Source of the DNA: Brevundimonas sp. | GTDB taxonomy: Bacteria; Pseudomonadota; Alphaproteobacteria; Caulobacterales; Caulobacteraceae | Direction: 5' to 3' | Length of the DNA: 64,000 bases | Assembly (NCBI RefSeq): GCF_019636155.1 | Contig: NZ_JAHBYB010000010.1 | Span: forward strand, 43,377-107,376 | Shown: positions 44,492 to 54,209 of the stretch, in pieces | Numbering within the stretch: position 1 is the stretch's first letter | Layout of the letters: every line of letters begins with the position of its first letter | Made by a program: the position numbers and the translations under genes | Notes under the pieces: generated by a model | Told to the model about the DNA's origin: nothing | What the model saw: the letters and a program-made list of their open reading frames with translations, nothing else | The model's database searches: none

Positions 44492-45211
44492 TCAGCTATG
44501 ACGTGCCTCGGCGGCCTCCAGGCCGGACAAGCGGTATCCGACCTGCAATTCCGTCAGGAGGTGCTGGGGCTGCGACGGCTCCTCTTCGAGCTTTTGCCTG
44601 AGCTGCGCCATGTAGATGCGGAGGTAATGGGCGCGTTCTGAGTATCCGGGACCCCACACCTCCATAAGCAGTTGGCGGTGGGTTAGCACCTTGCCGTGGC
44701 CACGGACCAACGCCGTCAGAAGTCGAAACTCGTTGGGCGTGAGATGGACGGGTATGCCCGCGCGCGCAACTTCGTGCGTGGCAAGATTGATGGTGACCGA
44801 CCCGAACTTGGCTACGGGCGACGCTGCGCCGCCGTTCGATACGGTGCCGGCGCGCCGCAGTTGTGCCCGCACTCGCGCCAGGAGTTCGGGCACGCCAAAC
44901 GGCTTGACCAGATAGTCGTCGGCGCCGGCGTCAAGCGCCTCCACCTTTTCGGTTTCCTGCTCGCGCGCGGATAGTACGAGAACGGGCGCTGACATCCAGC
45001 CGCGCACTTCCCGGATCAGCGTCTTGCCGTCGCCGTCGGGTAGTCCGAGATCGACGATCATCAGGTCGGGCTTGCGACTGCCCGCATTCAGCCGCGCCTC
45101 TTCGGCCGTCGCCGTCTCGAAGACATTCATGCCCTCTTTTTCCAGCGCCATGCGGATAAAGCGCCGAATATCGGCTTCGTCTTCAACGATCAGAATGCGC
45201 GGCTTGATCAT
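44492..45211 (-). CDS. kdpE: Response regulator of the Kdp system
   Basis: This 239-residue OmpR/PhoB-type regulator has the phospho-acceptor Asp54 in LMIVDLGLPDG and the acidic pocket in ILIVEDEADIRRF, then a winged-helix DNA-binding domain (VHLTPNEFRLLTALVRGHGK, HYLRIYMAQLRQKLEEEP). Phosphorylated by KdpD, it should activate kdpFABC. The ATG at 45211 lies 29 bases inside kdpD, so the pair is coupled. It is the last of the kdp genes. Confidence 0.95.
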   Translation of the reverse strand: MIKPRILIVEDEADIRRFIRMALEKEGMNVFETATAEEARLNAGSRKPDLMIVDLGLPDGDGKTLIREVRGWMSAPVLVLSAREQETEKVEALDAGADDYLVKPFGVPELLARVRAQLRRAGTVSNGGAASPVAKFGSVTINLATHEVARAGIPVHLTPNEFRLLTALVRGHGKVLTHRQLLMEVWGPGYSERAHYLRIYMAQLRQKLEEEPSQPQHLLTELQVGYRLSGLEAAEARHS

Positions 45212-47873
45212 GGATCGGTTCACTTTCGATCGCAGGCGGCGTCCCAAGCGGCAGTCGTATCTCGAACGCAGCTCCGTTTGGTTTGCGCTGTTCGGCTCGG
45301 ATGCTTCCGCCGTGAGCCGTGATGATACTGCGGCAGAGCGCGAGCCCCAATCCAACGCCGGCGACCGACGACTCCTTCTGCCCGCGCGCGAACGGCTCGA
45401 AGAGCATTTCCGGATCCCGCACGGGGAGCCCGGGGCCATTATCTTCAACGATAAGATACATGGTGTCCGCCGTAGCACCGGCCCGAACGTTTATCGTGCT
45501 ATCGCGCGGCGTATACTTGGCGGCGTTGTCGAACAGATTGATAAGAACGCGCTCGATGAGCGTGGCATCGGCCTCTATGAGCGGAAGATCCGCCGGCAGA
45601 TTGGTGCGAACCTTGCGAGGTTCGAGGATCGCGCGCGATTGTAACACGGCGCTGCCGACGATCTCGCTCAAGGAATTCCATTCCTTGTTGAGCCGCACGC
45701 CTTCGCTTTGCATGCGTGCCAGGTCGAGCAGGTTGGCAACGAGGCGCTTGAGCTCGTCGGCCTGAACCCGGATCGAGCGCGCCAGGTCACTGCGATCTTC
45801 GACTGGAAGCTCTTTGCGATGCTCGAGCGTCTCGGCCAGGCCGCGGATCGCGGTCAGCGGCGTCTTGAGGTCGTGCGATACGGCCGACAGCAGCGCGTTG
45901 CGGAGCTTCTCACCCTCCATCCGGACCAGGGTTTCCTGTGCGACTTCCATGAAGTGGATGCGCTCGAGCGTGAGGCCAATGGTCGAGCAGCAGGCATCAA
46001 GCAGACGGCGATCGTCCGGATCGTCGGGCAGCGGCGCGCCGACCGGCACGACCGCCAGCACTCCGCGCATGGCCATCGACGCTTTCAGGGGAAGGTACAG
46101 GGCGTGGGCGGCGCTCAAGGTCTGAGTGCCAAGGCCCGCTTGTTGTCCATGATCGAAAGCCCATTGTGCGGTCGATGTATCGACAAGGCCGGGGTCCTCG
46201 GTAGGCATCAAGCGCTCGTTCTTGTCGGGAACCAGGAGGATGATCCGCGCTTCGAACAGTGGTGTCAGCGCTTCCCGGCAAATCGCGACAACTTGGTCAA
46301 TCTTGATCGCGCTTGAGAGGTCGCGGGCGATCCTGGCCAAGGCCGACGCCCGTCGTTCTCCGGCACGGGCTACACGAGCTTCCGATCGGAGGCGCGCCGC
46401 GAGTTGGCTGATCACGACTGCGACTACCATCATAAGCGCGAAAGTGAATATGTATTGCGTGTCGGTGACCGCGAACGAGAGCTTCGGCTCGACGAAGAAG
46501 AAGTCAAAGCAGCCTACCGAAAGCAGGGACGCCCACGCCCCGGCGAGGCGGCCGAGTCGCAAGGCGATGAACACGGTCGTCACCAGGAAAAGCATGACGA
46601 CGTTGGAAAGATCGAAAAAGCCTACGAGCTGGGAGGCGAGGAAGGTCGCCGCGCCGCATGCGAGCGTGGCGATGCCAAGCGCCGCGATCTGCGTCTGCGG
46701 CTCCTCCGGTATCCAACGAACTCGGCGGGTCGCCCGGACTTCGTCAACGCTCAGCAGCAGGAGCCCAATTTCCGGATTGGCGCGGGCAAGCCGTTCCTGC
46801 AATCGACGTTTGAACGTAAATATGCGTCGGCGAGCTGTGTTTCCGATGATGAGCTTGGTGGCGTTGCGCTTTCGAGCATAGTCGAGGATCGCCTCGGTAA
46901 TGTCTTGGCCAGGGACATTTGCAAACTCCGCGCCGGCTGATTGGGCCGTCTTCGCGATGACGAGCAGCGCCTCGCGGGATCGCGCGTCATTATTTTGATA
47001 GGGCTGATCGACGTGGACGACGATCCATTTGGCCTGAAGCCGCTGGGCGAGGCGCCCGGCTTCACGGACGAGCTTTTCCTGGGACCGATCCGCGCTGACG
47101 CAGACCATGAGCAATTCCTGCGTCGGCCAGACCGTCTTGATCGCGTGCGAGACGCGGTAGGTCCGGACATCGGCGTTGACCCGGTCGGCGACGCGGCGGA
47201 GCGCAAGCTCGCGTAGCGCGATCAGATTGCCGCGGCGGAAGAAGTTCTGACGCGCGCGCTCGATTGACACGGGCAAGTAGACCTTGCCGGCGTTCATGCG
47301 GGCGAGCAGATCGTCCGGCGGCAGATCGACCAGCACGACATCGGTCGCGGAATCGAAAATGCGATCGGGTACGGTTTCACGGACGCGAATGCCGATAATG
47401 CCGCCGACGATGTCGTTGAGGCTGTCGAGGTGCTGTACGTTGAGCGCGGTGTAGACATCGACGCCGGCGTCGAGCAGCTCTTCGACATCTTGCCACCGCT
47501 TGGCATGGCGGCTGCCGGCGACGTTCGTGTGGGCAAGCTCGTCGACCACCAGCAGCTTGTAGTCGGACGCCAGGGCGCCATCGAGATCGAACTCGGTGAC
47601 AGGCCTGCCATTACCCGGCAACGTCTTGCGCGGGAGAATGGCAAAGCCGTCGATCAGCGCCTCGGTTTCCTTGCGGCCGTGCGTCTCGACGATGCCGATT
47701 CCGACGCGCACGCCCTCAGCCTGAGCCTGCCGCGCCGCTTGAAGCATCGCAAAGGTCTTCCCCACCCCAGCGCAGGCCCCGAAGAAAATCTTGAGCTGTC
47801 CGCGTTTGGAGTGCTCTGCGTTACCTCTTACGGCCTCCAGAAGAGCGTCCGGATCAGGTCGCTGATCGTTCAT
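45183..47873 (-). CDS. kdpD: Sensor histidine kinase of the Kdp system
   Basis: This 896-residue membrane kinase has the KdpD N-terminal domain with Walker A GACAGVGKT near residue 33 and LLVVDELAHTN, a Usp-like domain near 250-370, four closely spaced membrane spans near 400-490, a GAF-like region, the phospho-acceptor His667 in AVSHDLKTPLTAIRG and an ATPase domain with EDNGPGLP and GVGLGLALCR. It senses low potassium or ionic stress and phosphorylates KdpE. It follows kdpB after 37 bases. Confidence 0.96.
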   Translation of the reverse strand: MNDQRPDPDALLEAVRGNAEHSKRGQLKIFFGACAGVGKTFAMLQAARQAQAEGVRVGIGIVETHGRKETEALIDGFAILPRKTLPGNGRPVTEFDLDGALASDYKLLVVDELAHTNVAGSRHAKRWQDVEELLDAGVDVYTALNVQHLDSLNDIVGGIIGIRVRETVPDRIFDSATDVVLVDLPPDDLLARMNAGKVYLPVSIERARQNFFRRGNLIALRELALRRVADRVNADVRTYRVSHAIKTVWPTQELLMVCVSADRSQEKLVREAGRLAQRLQAKWIVVHVDQPYQNNDARSREALLVIAKTAQSAGAEFANVPGQDITEAILDYARKRNATKLIIGNTARRRIFTFKRRLQERLARANPEIGLLLLSVDEVRATRRVRWIPEEPQTQIAALGIATLACGAATFLASQLVGFFDLSNVVMLFLVTTVFIALRLGRLAGAWASLLSVGCFDFFFVEPKLSFAVTDTQYIFTFALMMVVAVVISQLAARLRSEARVARAGERRASALARIARDLSSAIKIDQVVAICREALTPLFEARIILLVPDKNERLMPTEDPGLVDTSTAQWAFDHGQQAGLGTQTLSAAHALYLPLKASMAMRGVLAVVPVGAPLPDDPDDRRLLDACCSTIGLTLERIHFMEVAQETLVRMEGEKLRNALLSAVSHDLKTPLTAIRGLAETLEHRKELPVEDRSDLARSIRVQADELKRLVANLLDLARMQSEGVRLNKEWNSLSEIVGSAVLQSRAILEPRKVRTNLPADLPLIEADATLIERVLINLFDNAAKYTPRDSTINVRAGATADTMYLIVEDNGPGLPVRDPEMLFEPFARGQKESSVAGVGLGLALCRSIITAHGGSIRAEQRKPNGAAFEIRLPLGTPPAIESEPIHDQAAHSDR

Positions 47874-47910
47874 CGTCTACTGCCTCACGCCAGTGCCGCA
47901 CGCCGTTCGT

Positions 47911-49995
47911 CTAAAAGAACGGCGTGAGCACGAGGTCGATGAGCTTTATACCTATAAATGGCACGATAATCCCGCCTAATCCGTAGATGAGCAGGTTCCG
48001 ACCGAGAAGCCGCGCCGCCGGTTCGGCGCGATACTTCACCCCGCGTAGGGCGAGCGGGATTAGCACGACGATGATCAGCGCGTTGAAGATGACCGCAGAG
48101 AGAATCGCCGAGGCCGGGCTGTGCAGTCCCATCACGTTGAGCGCGGCGAGCGGCGGATAGGTCGCGACGAAGGCGGCGGGAATGATCGCGAAATACTTGG
48201 CCAGGTCGTTTGCGACGCTAAAGGTCGTGAGCGCGCCGCGCGTCATGATCATCTGCTTGCCGACTTCGACGACGCGCAGCAGCTTGGTTGGGTTGCTGTC
48301 GAGATCGACCATATTGCCGGCTTCCTTGGCCGCCTGCGTACCGCTGTTCATCGCGACGGCGACATCGGCTTGGGCGAGCGCGGGCGCGTCGTTGGTGCCG
48401 TCGCCGGTCATCGCGACGAGCCGTCCCTCAGCCTGGTACTGGCGAATAAGCCGGAGCTTGTCCTCCGGCGTCGCCTCAGCCAAGTAATCGTCGACGCCGG
48501 CTTCGGCCGCGATGGTCGCTGCCGTCAACTGGTTGTCGCCGGTGATCATCACGGTCTTGATGCCCATCGCGCGAAGCTCGGCGAAGCGCTCCTTGATCCC
48601 GCCTTTGATGATGTCCTTGAGCTCGATCACGCCCAGGACATTGGTTCCGTCGCTAACGACGAGCGGTGTGCTGCCGCGGCGAGAAACTTCTTCGACGGTC
48701 GTGGTCACTTCCTTGGGGAAGACACCGCCCATCGCCTCGACATGGGCGCGGATCGCACTGGCCGCACCTTTCCGGATCTGGCGGCCGTCGATGTTGATGC
48801 CGCTCATTCGGGTTTGCGCGGTGAAACCGATTGTCTCCGCGCCCTGAAGCTCGCGGCCGCGGATGCCGAAAGCGTTTTTGGCCAGGATCACGATAGAGCG
48901 CCCTTCGGGCGTCTCGTCGGCAAGGGATGCGAGCTGCGCCGCGTCGGCCAGCGCGGGCTCTTTGATGCCGGGCGCGGGATGAAACTTCGTCGCCTCGCGA
49001 TTGCCGAGCGTGATCGTGCCGGTCTTGTCGAGGAGGAGGACGTCGACATCACCCGCCGCCTCGATCGCGCGGCCAGAGGTGGCCAGCACATTGGCCTTCA
49101 TCATCCGGCTCATACCGGCGATGCCCACGGCTGAGAGCAGTGCTCCGATCGTCGTCGGGATGAGGCAAACGAGAAGCGCAATGAGCACCGTGATCGTCAC
49201 CACCGTGCCCGAGCCGTTGATGATCGTGCTGAAGCTAGAGAACGGCAGGAGGGTGACGCAGACGAGCAGGAAGATGATCGTGAGTGCGACCAATAGGATC
49301 GTGAGTGCGATCTCGTTGGGTGTCTTGCCACGCTTAGCGCCTTCGACCATCGCGATCATGCGATCGAGGAAGGCCTCGCCCGGCTTGGCAGTGACCTCGA
49401 CAACAATCCAGTCCGAAAGCACGCGTGTGCCGCCCGTCACGGATGCGAAGTCGCCGCCTGCCTCGCGGATGACGGGGGCGGACTCGCCGGTGATTGCGGA
49501 CTCATCCACCGAAGCTGCGCCTTGCAGCACTTCGCCGTCGGCCGGGATGATCTCGCCAGCCTCGACAAGCACGTATGCTCCCACACCCAGTTCGTCGCTC
49601 GCCTGAGGCCAGGATTCGGCGTCACGTCGCGGCTCCTTGAGCATCCGAGCGAGAACGCGCTGGCGGGTGGCGCGCAGCGCATCGGCCTGCGCCTTGCCGC
49701 GCCCTTCCGCCATGGCCTCGGCAGCGTTGGCGAAAAGGACCGTGAACCAAAGCCATGCGGCGATCGCGAAGATGAAGGGAGCGGACGCCTCGCCCTTGCC
49801 GGTCACGGCCTGAATGAAAAGCAAAGTTGTGACGATGCTGCCGAGAAACACGACGAACATCACCGGGTTCTTGATCTGAACGCGCGGTGACAGCTTCTTG
49901 AAGGCTTCCGCGGCCACTGATGCCCACGGCACTTGCTTGACGTTTCCGCCGAGGACGGCGGCGCTCTGCGCCGTAGGAGTCTCTAGATCGGACAT
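47911..49995 (-). CDS. kdpB: Potassium-transporting P-type ATPase, ATP-binding subunit
   Basis: This 694-residue subunit has the P-type ATPase motifs: phospho-Asp323 in [12 protein letters not shown], the TGES loop ending at Ser172, the nucleotide-binding [10 protein letters not shown], and [21 protein letters not shown] split as [13 protein letters not shown]. Seven or so membrane spans are seen. It hydrolyses ATP to drive potassium uptake through KdpA. Ser in TGES is the site of inhibitory phosphorylation in the E. coli protein. It lies 15 bases after kdpC on the same strand. Confidence 0.97.
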   Translation of the reverse strand: MSDLETPTAQSAAVLGGNVKQVPWASVAAEAFKKLSPRVQIKNPVMFVVFLGSIVTTLLFIQAVTGKGEASAPFIFAIAAWLWFTVLFANAAEAMAEGRGKAQADALRATRQRVLARMLKEPRRDAESWPQASDELGVGAYVLVEAGEIIPADGEVLQGAASVDESAITGESAPVIREAGGDFASVTGGTRVLSDWIVVEVTAKPGEAFLDRMIAMVEGAKRGKTPNEIALTILLVALTIIFLLVCVTLLPFSSFSTIINGSGTVVTITVLIALLVCLIPTTIGALLSAVGIAGMSRMMKANVLATSGRAIEAAGDVDVLLLDKTGTITLGNREATKFHPAPGIKEPALADAAQLASLADETPEGRSIVILAKNAFGIRGRELQGAETIGFTAQTRMSGINIDGRQIRKGAASAIRAHVEAMGGVFPKEVTTTVEEVSRRGSTPLVVSDGTNVLGVIELKDIIKGGIKERFAELRAMGIKTVMITGDNQLTAATIAAEAGVDDYLAEATPEDKLRLIRQYQAEGRLVAMTGDGTNDAPALAQADVAVAMNSGTQAAKEAGNMVDLDSNPTKLLRVVEVGKQMIMTRGALTTFSVANDLAKYFAIIPAAFVATYPPLAALNVMGLHSPASAILSAVIFNALIIVVLIPLALRGVKYRAEPAARLLGRNLLIYGLGGIIVPFIGIKLIDLVLTPFF

Positions 49996-50010
49996 GATGC
50001 CACCTCGGTT

Positions 50011-50691
50011 TTATTGGGCAGCCGGACGGGCCGGCGCGGCAGCCGCGTCGAGCGCGAGATTGAGTGCAAGGACATTGACGCGTGGGTCGCCGAACAGACC
50101 GAACTGCGGTCGATCGACATTCTCATTGATCAGCGCCAGGACGCGGTCCACCGCCACCCCTCGGGCGCGAGCGACCCGCTGCGCCTGGATGTTGGCGTTG
50201 GCGATCGAGATATGCGGGTCGAGACCTGAGCCGGACGCGGTCACCGCGTCGACCGGAACGGCGGCGTTGGCCGCCAGTCCGTTCTCCTGACGGTAGGCGA
50301 TGGCGCGCTCTTCGACCGCGGTGAGGAGCTTCTTGCTGAGAACACCCTGGTTGCTCGCGGCGCTGGCTCCAGCGTTATACGGCTGGTCGACCGTCTTGGA
50401 GGGGTCCTGCGGGTCGGGACCCGACGTGGCGCTTGGCCGACTATGGAAATATTCCGGGCGTGCGAAATATTGTCCGATCTGGCGAGACCCGATGGCCTGC
50501 CCGTTTCTCTCGATCAGGCTTCCCTGAGCCTGGCTCGGGAAGAGCAGATTGGCGACGCCGGTTGTCGCCAGCGGATAGGCCAGACCTGTCACCACCATGA
50601 ATAGCAGGGCTGAAACAAGCACCGGCCGGGCGATGCCCTTGAAGGCGGAGGTGGCAGAGAGGTCGGCGGATGTCGATTGATCGTTGTGCAT
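50011..50691 (-). CDS. kdpC: Potassium-transporting ATPase subunit C
   Basis: This 226-residue subunit has one N-terminal span (PVLVSALLFMVVTGLAYPLA) and a periplasmic domain with the family motifs YFHSRPSATS, DAVTASGSGLDPHIS and VARARGV. It stabilises the KdpA-KdpB complex. It lies between kdpA (ten bases upstream) and kdpB, so the operon order is A, C, B by position on the minus strand: kdpA, kdpC, then kdpB, not the common A, B, C order. Confidence 0.95.
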   Translation of the reverse strand: MHNDQSTSADLSATSAFKGIARPVLVSALLFMVVTGLAYPLATTGVANLLFPSQAQGSLIERNGQAIGSRQIGQYFARPEYFHSRPSATSGPDPQDPSKTVDQPYNAGASAASNQGVLSKKLLTAVEERAIAYRQENGLAANAAVPVDAVTASGSGLDPHISIANANIQAQRVARARGVAVDRVLALINENVDRPQFGLFGDPRVNVLALNLALDAAAAPARPAAQ

Positions 50692-50701
50692 GGCGATGTC
50701 C

Positions 50702-52405
50702 TCAGAATGTCGTGCCAGACAGCATCAGCAGATGCTCGACGATGGGGCCGAGCGCGAGCGCGGGGAGGAAGGTCAGACCCCCGACCACCAACACCACGAA
50801 CACGAGAAGCCCTGTGAACAGCGGCGTTGCGGTCGAGAGCGTCCCTGGGCCAGCCGGCACCGTCGTCTTCGCCGCCATCACGCCCGCGACCGCCAGCATC
50901 GGCAGCAAGGTCAGATAGCGCCCGACCAGCATCGCGAGCCCAATGGTTGTGTTGAAGAAGGGCGTGTTGGCGTTGAAGCCGGCGAAGGCCGAACCGTTGT
51001 TGGCGGTGCCCGAGGTATAGGCGTAGAGCACTTCGCTGAAACCGTGGGGCCCCATGTTGGCCAGACTGTCGACGGTGGAGGGCATGACGCATGCGAGCGC
51101 CGTGAAACCGAGGATGCTGAAGGCATGGGCCAGAACAGCCAGCATCACGAACTTCATCTCGCGCGCCTCGACCTTCTTGCCGAGGAATTCGGGCGTTCGC
51201 CCGATCATCATGCCGACCAGGAAGACGGTCAGAATTGCATAGGTGACGAGATTGATGAGGCCGACGCCATCGCCGCCGAACACGTTGTTGAGCATCATCT
51301 GGGCGATCGGGACGAGGCCGCCAAGCGGCGTCAGCGAGGCGTGCATCGAGTCGACCGATCCCGTCGTCGCCGCCGTCGTGGTGGTCACGAACAGGCTGGT
51401 CTGCGCGATGCCGAAGCGAAGTTCCTTACCCTCCATGTTGCCGCCGCCGAGCGTTGCGGTCTGCGCCTGATCAATTCCCAGCGGCGAGAGCATCGGATTG
51501 CCCGCATGCTCGGCGCCGTAGACCAGCGCTAGGAAACCGAGGAACATGACGAAGAAGGCGGCGAAGAACGACCAACCCTGCTTGCGGTTGGCGATCATCG
51601 ATCCGAAGACGTAGGTCAGGGCCGACGGGATCAACAACATGCTCAGGATGTGCAGCGTGTTGGTGAGCGGTGTCGGGTTTTCAAAAGGATGCGCGGCGTT
51701 CATGCCGAAGAAGCCACCGCCGTTGGTGCCGATGTGCTTGATGGTCTCGAGACTGGCCACCGGCCCGATGATGAGTTGCTGGCGAGCGCCTTCGAGCGTC
51801 GTGACCACCGTGTCGGCCGTCAGCGTCTGCGGCATGCCCTGCCACACATAGATGAGCGCAAGGACGAAGCAGACCGGGAGCAGCAGGCGGTAGGTGACGC
51901 GCGTGAAGTCGACCCAATAATTGCCGATGTCGCCGGCGCTCTTGCGGCTAAGGCCCCGGATGAAGCCGCCCGCGGCGGCAACGCCGGTCGCGGCGCTGAC
52001 GGTCATCAGGAACGTGATGACCGCCATCTGCGACAGGTTCGAGAGGCTCGTTTCGCCAGAATAGGCCTGCCAGTTGGTATTGGTGATGAACGAGGCGACG
52101 GTGTTGAACGCGAGGTCGGGTGTCTGCGAAGAGCGACCGAGCGAATCGCCGGGCAGAAGTTGCTGGATGCGCAAAATCAGGTAGCCGAGCAGCATCATGG
52201 CGGCGTTGCTGAGGAGCAGCACCGCGCCATAGCGTTTCCAAGACATCGGCTCGGCGGGATCGACGCCCAGCAACCGGTAGGTGCCGCGCTCGATAATATT
52301 GTGTCCAGGCGCGGTGAAGATGCGCGTGAGCCACGGGCCAGTCACAAAGACGAGGCCCGTCATGATCGCCAGAACGACGATGAATTGATTCAGATCGTAT
52401 CCCAT
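50702..52405 (-). CDS. kdpA: Potassium-transporting ATPase channel subunit
   Basis: This 567-residue channel-like subunit has about ten spans and four pore-loop repeats. Clear pore segments are [19 protein letters not shown] and [21 protein letters not shown]. It selects and carries potassium to the cytosol with KdpB. It starts ten bases after the stop of a 27-codon ORF and is the first large gene of the kdp operon. Confidence 0.97.
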   Translation of the reverse strand: MGYDLNQFIVVLAIMTGLVFVTGPWLTRIFTAPGHNIIERGTYRLLGVDPAEPMSWKRYGAVLLLSNAAMMLLGYLILRIQQLLPGDSLGRSSQTPDLAFNTVASFITNTNWQAYSGETSLSNLSQMAVITFLMTVSAATGVAAAGGFIRGLSRKSAGDIGNYWVDFTRVTYRLLLPVCFVLALIYVWQGMPQTLTADTVVTTLEGARQQLIIGPVASLETIKHIGTNGGGFFGMNAAHPFENPTPLTNTLHILSMLLIPSALTYVFGSMIANRKQGWSFFAAFFVMFLGFLALVYGAEHAGNPMLSPLGIDQAQTATLGGGNMEGKELRFGIAQTSLFVTTTTAATTGSVDSMHASLTPLGGLVPIAQMMLNNVFGGDGVGLINLVTYAILTVFLVGMMIGRTPEFLGKKVEAREMKFVMLAVLAHAFSILGFTALACVMPSTVDSLANMGPHGFSEVLYAYTSGTANNGSAFAGFNANTPFFNTTIGLAMLVGRYLTLLPMLAVAGVMAAKTTVPAGPGTLSTATPLFTGLLVFVVLVVGGLTFLPALALGPIVEHLLMLSGTTF

Positions 52406-52415
52406 CAGAGCCCCC

Positions 52416-52499
52416 TCAAATTCGATCGAGGGCCACGATGAACCCTGCTGTGATTGCGAAGAATCCGAGCGTTACCGCTACGAAGATGAGGTCGCCCAT
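52416..52499 (-). CDS. 27-residue membrane peptide between kdpF and kdpA
   Basis: ATG to TGA encodes 27 residues: [20 protein letters not shown] followed by IVALDRI. The peptide would form one membrane span ending in Asp-Arg. The ORF lies 36 bases after kdpF and 10 before kdpA, without a terminator, so it is transcribed with them. Short span peptides of this type occur beside kdp genes in other bacteria. It may be a second KdpF-like subunit. Confidence 0.6.
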   Translation of the reverse strand: MGDLIFVAVTLGFFAITAGFIVALDRI

Positions 52500-52535
52500 A
52501 TTTGCCACCTGCCGGTTAGAATGGATCGTTGATGC

Positions 52536-52631
52536 TCAGAAGCGCTCAGGCTTCATGAGGGCGTAGAAAAGGTAGATGAAGAGGCCGACCGCGCAGGCGC
52601 CGGCCAGACCAATCATGAGGGTTTCGGTCAC
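52536..52631 (-). CDS. kdpF: Potassium-transporting ATPase subunit F
   Basis: This 31-residue hydrophobic peptide (IGLAGACAVGLFIYLFYALM then KPERF) has the ending typical of KdpF. It is a single-span lipid-like stabiliser of the KdpFABC complex. The start is GTG after GGAGA; an internal ATG at the sixth codon is possible. It is the first gene of the kdp operon. Confidence 0.85.
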   Translation of the reverse strand: MTETLMIGLAGACAVGLFIYLFYALMKPERF

Positions 52632-52826
52632 GAGGATTCTCCAAACAGCGCGACGACGCCGAAAGATCGTCTCTGCGTGCGCGAGCGCGGACGCACGCGG
52701 CTCAGTAGACGCGCAGATCTCGGCTTCTCGGCCAGAAAGTTGCTGAGCATTTTGGCTGCAGCTCCAGTTTAGTGTCAGTCTGCGGGACGCCTTTAAGACG
52801 TTGCACGTAAAGGCGGCGCTGAGTTT

Positions 52827-52853
52827 TTACGCCCGTGTATAAGGATGGCGTAA
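52827..52853. promoter_or_regulatory. Inverted repeat in the kdp promoter region
   Basis: TTACGCC and GGCGTAA form a perfect seven-base dyad with a 13-base spacer holding CATCCTTATAC on the minus strand. It lies about 200 bases upstream of kdpF. It is a candidate KdpE or other OmpR-type site. Confidence 0.5.
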
Positions 52854-52994
52854 GGGAGCATGTCACAGCTACCGCCTGCGACGTTTCTTGGCCGGTCATG
52901 AATAGATGAATGCGAGTGAAGTAGAGTAGGCTTTCGAACTGGCGAATGAGGGCTGCGTCTTACGCGGTCTTTGCGGTCGCCCCCGAAACTCTAC

Positions 52995-53008
52995 GCGATC
53001 CTTATGTC
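52995..53008 (+). promoter_or_regulatory. Shared motif GCGATCCTTATGTC upstream of the lysR gene
   Basis: This 14-base element matches 13 of 14 bases of the one at 54116-54129 upstream of the beta-barrel gene, both on the plus strand. A weaker copy, GCCATCCTTATACA, lies in the kdp promoter on the minus strand. They suggest a common regulator. Confidence 0.5.
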
Positions 53009-53133
53009 ACGCGGGGTAAGCAGCTTCCTATAGCATCGCGTTCGACTCGACGCGTTCCAATCACAGGTAACGCCGAGATGCGCTGTAGCTTCCATCGCCG
53101 CCGACATCGCTGCACAGCTCGGCCCCTCCGGCG

Positions 53134-54030
53134 GTGAAGGCATTTGAGCTAGAACTTAGGCACATACGATACGTTGTGACGGCCGCCCGGTTTGGAAGCT
53201 TTCGCAAGGCATCCTCACGCCTTGGGGTGCGGGAGTCGACGATCAGTCGACAGGTCAGAAACTTGGAGGACGGGCTGGGCTCCAGCCTATTTCTTCGCAA
53301 GAGGTCGGGCGTTTCGCTAACGCAAGCTGGCTCGATTTTTGTCGAGCATGCCCAAGCCGCGCTGAACGAGATTGATCGCGCGGTAGGCGATGTCGGCACG
53401 ATAGGTCGCGGCCGGTCCGGTACGGTTCGCGTCGGCCTGTCATCTCCGCTCGCAACCGGGTTTCTCGGGGAGCTCCTTATTCGCTTTTGTCGGCAGCATG
53501 AAGCGGTGCAGCTTGAGTTTGTGGAAGGCACACATACACAGCTCTTCGAGGACCTGGAGCGCGGCAATCTCGATATCGCGTTCATGGCCGCGCCGCTTGA
53601 CACTGGAAGCCTTGCCACCAAACGGCTGTGGAGCGAGGATGTGTTCGTCGTCTTGCCGGAGAGTGATGCACTCACGAAGAAGAGCGAAATCGCGTGGAGT
53701 GACATCCGGCTGAAGCAGTTTCTGGTGACCGAAGCTACGCCGGGACGCGATATCGAAGCGTTCGTTTTCCGGCACCTCTCCTCTATTGGATATTCGCCAC
53801 GGATACAGCGTGACCGGGTGTCGTCACAGACCCTGATGCAGTTGGTTGCGATTGGCAGGGGCATCTCGATAGCAAGCCAATCGGTCGCGGAGACGTCGTT
53901 CCCCGGCATCACCTATCGGAGGCTCGAAGGGTGTGCGGTGCCCTTCTCGGCGGTTTGGTCGACCGAGAATGACAACCCGCCCTTTCGTCGGCTGCTGAGC
54001 TTGACGTCCGGGCAAGCAGCTACTGCATAA
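53134..54030 (+). CDS. LysR-family transcriptional regulator
   Basis: This 298-residue regulator starts at a GTG and has the LysR HTH, GSFRKASSRLGVRESTISRQ, then a ligand-binding domain (VRVGLSSPLATGFLGELL, GNLDIAFMAAPL, LVAIGRGISIASQ). It belongs to a group often annotated as hydrogen-peroxide or aromatic sensors, but its effector is unknown. It is divergent from kdp by 502 bases and upstream of an outer-membrane protein gene, which it may control. Confidence 0.9.
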   Translation: MKAFELELRHIRYVVTAARFGSFRKASSRLGVRESTISRQVRNLEDGLGSSLFLRKRSGVSLTQAGSIFVEHAQAALNEIDRAVGDVGTIGRGRSGTVRVGLSSPLATGFLGELLIRFCRQHEAVQLEFVEGTHTQLFEDLERGNLDIAFMAAPLDTGSLATKRLWSEDVFVVLPESDALTKKSEIAWSDIRLKQFLVTEATPGRDIEAFVFRHLSSIGYSPRIQRDRVSSQTLMQLVAIGRGISIASQSVAETSFPGITYRRLEGCAVPFSAVWSTENDNPPFRRLLSLTSGQAATA

Positions 54031-54115
54031 TGGTCGAAGCCGCCGTTTCTGAGTTCCATTACCGCCAGGCGGTCTAAGCGGCGTCAAACAGTGCCGATCC
54101 CTCCCAAATATATAT

Positions 54116-54129
54116 GCGATCCTTACGTC
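54116..54129 (+). promoter_or_regulatory. Shared motif GCGATCCTTACGTC upstream of the beta-barrel gene
   Basis: It lies 80 bases before the start at 54210 and matches the site at 52995 in 13 of 14 bases. The flanking ATATATAT and TTTATACGCG suggest an A+T-rich promoter. Confidence 0.5.
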
Positions 54130-54209
54130 CCAGCGTCAGATAAAGCGCCGACTTTATACGCGTAAAATTAGTGCTTCGCTGCATCTGCCCAATCAAATGG
54201 GGATGCAAT

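Larger units (their letters stand above)
52632..53133. promoter_or_regulatory. Divergent promoter region of kdp and a lysR gene
   Basis: This 502-base stretch has no convincing gene; the open frame at 52702-52899 on the minus strand lacks coding character. It includes an A+T-richer minus-strand promoter zone around 52790-52870 for kdpF and, at 52995-53008, the motif GCGATCCTTATGTC ahead of lysR. KdpE binding is expected here. Confidence 0.6.

Noticed and set aside
52702-52899. 65-codon minus-strand frame upstream of kdpF
   Set aside because: It covers the kdp promoter region and contains the inverted repeat; no ribosome site or family signal.
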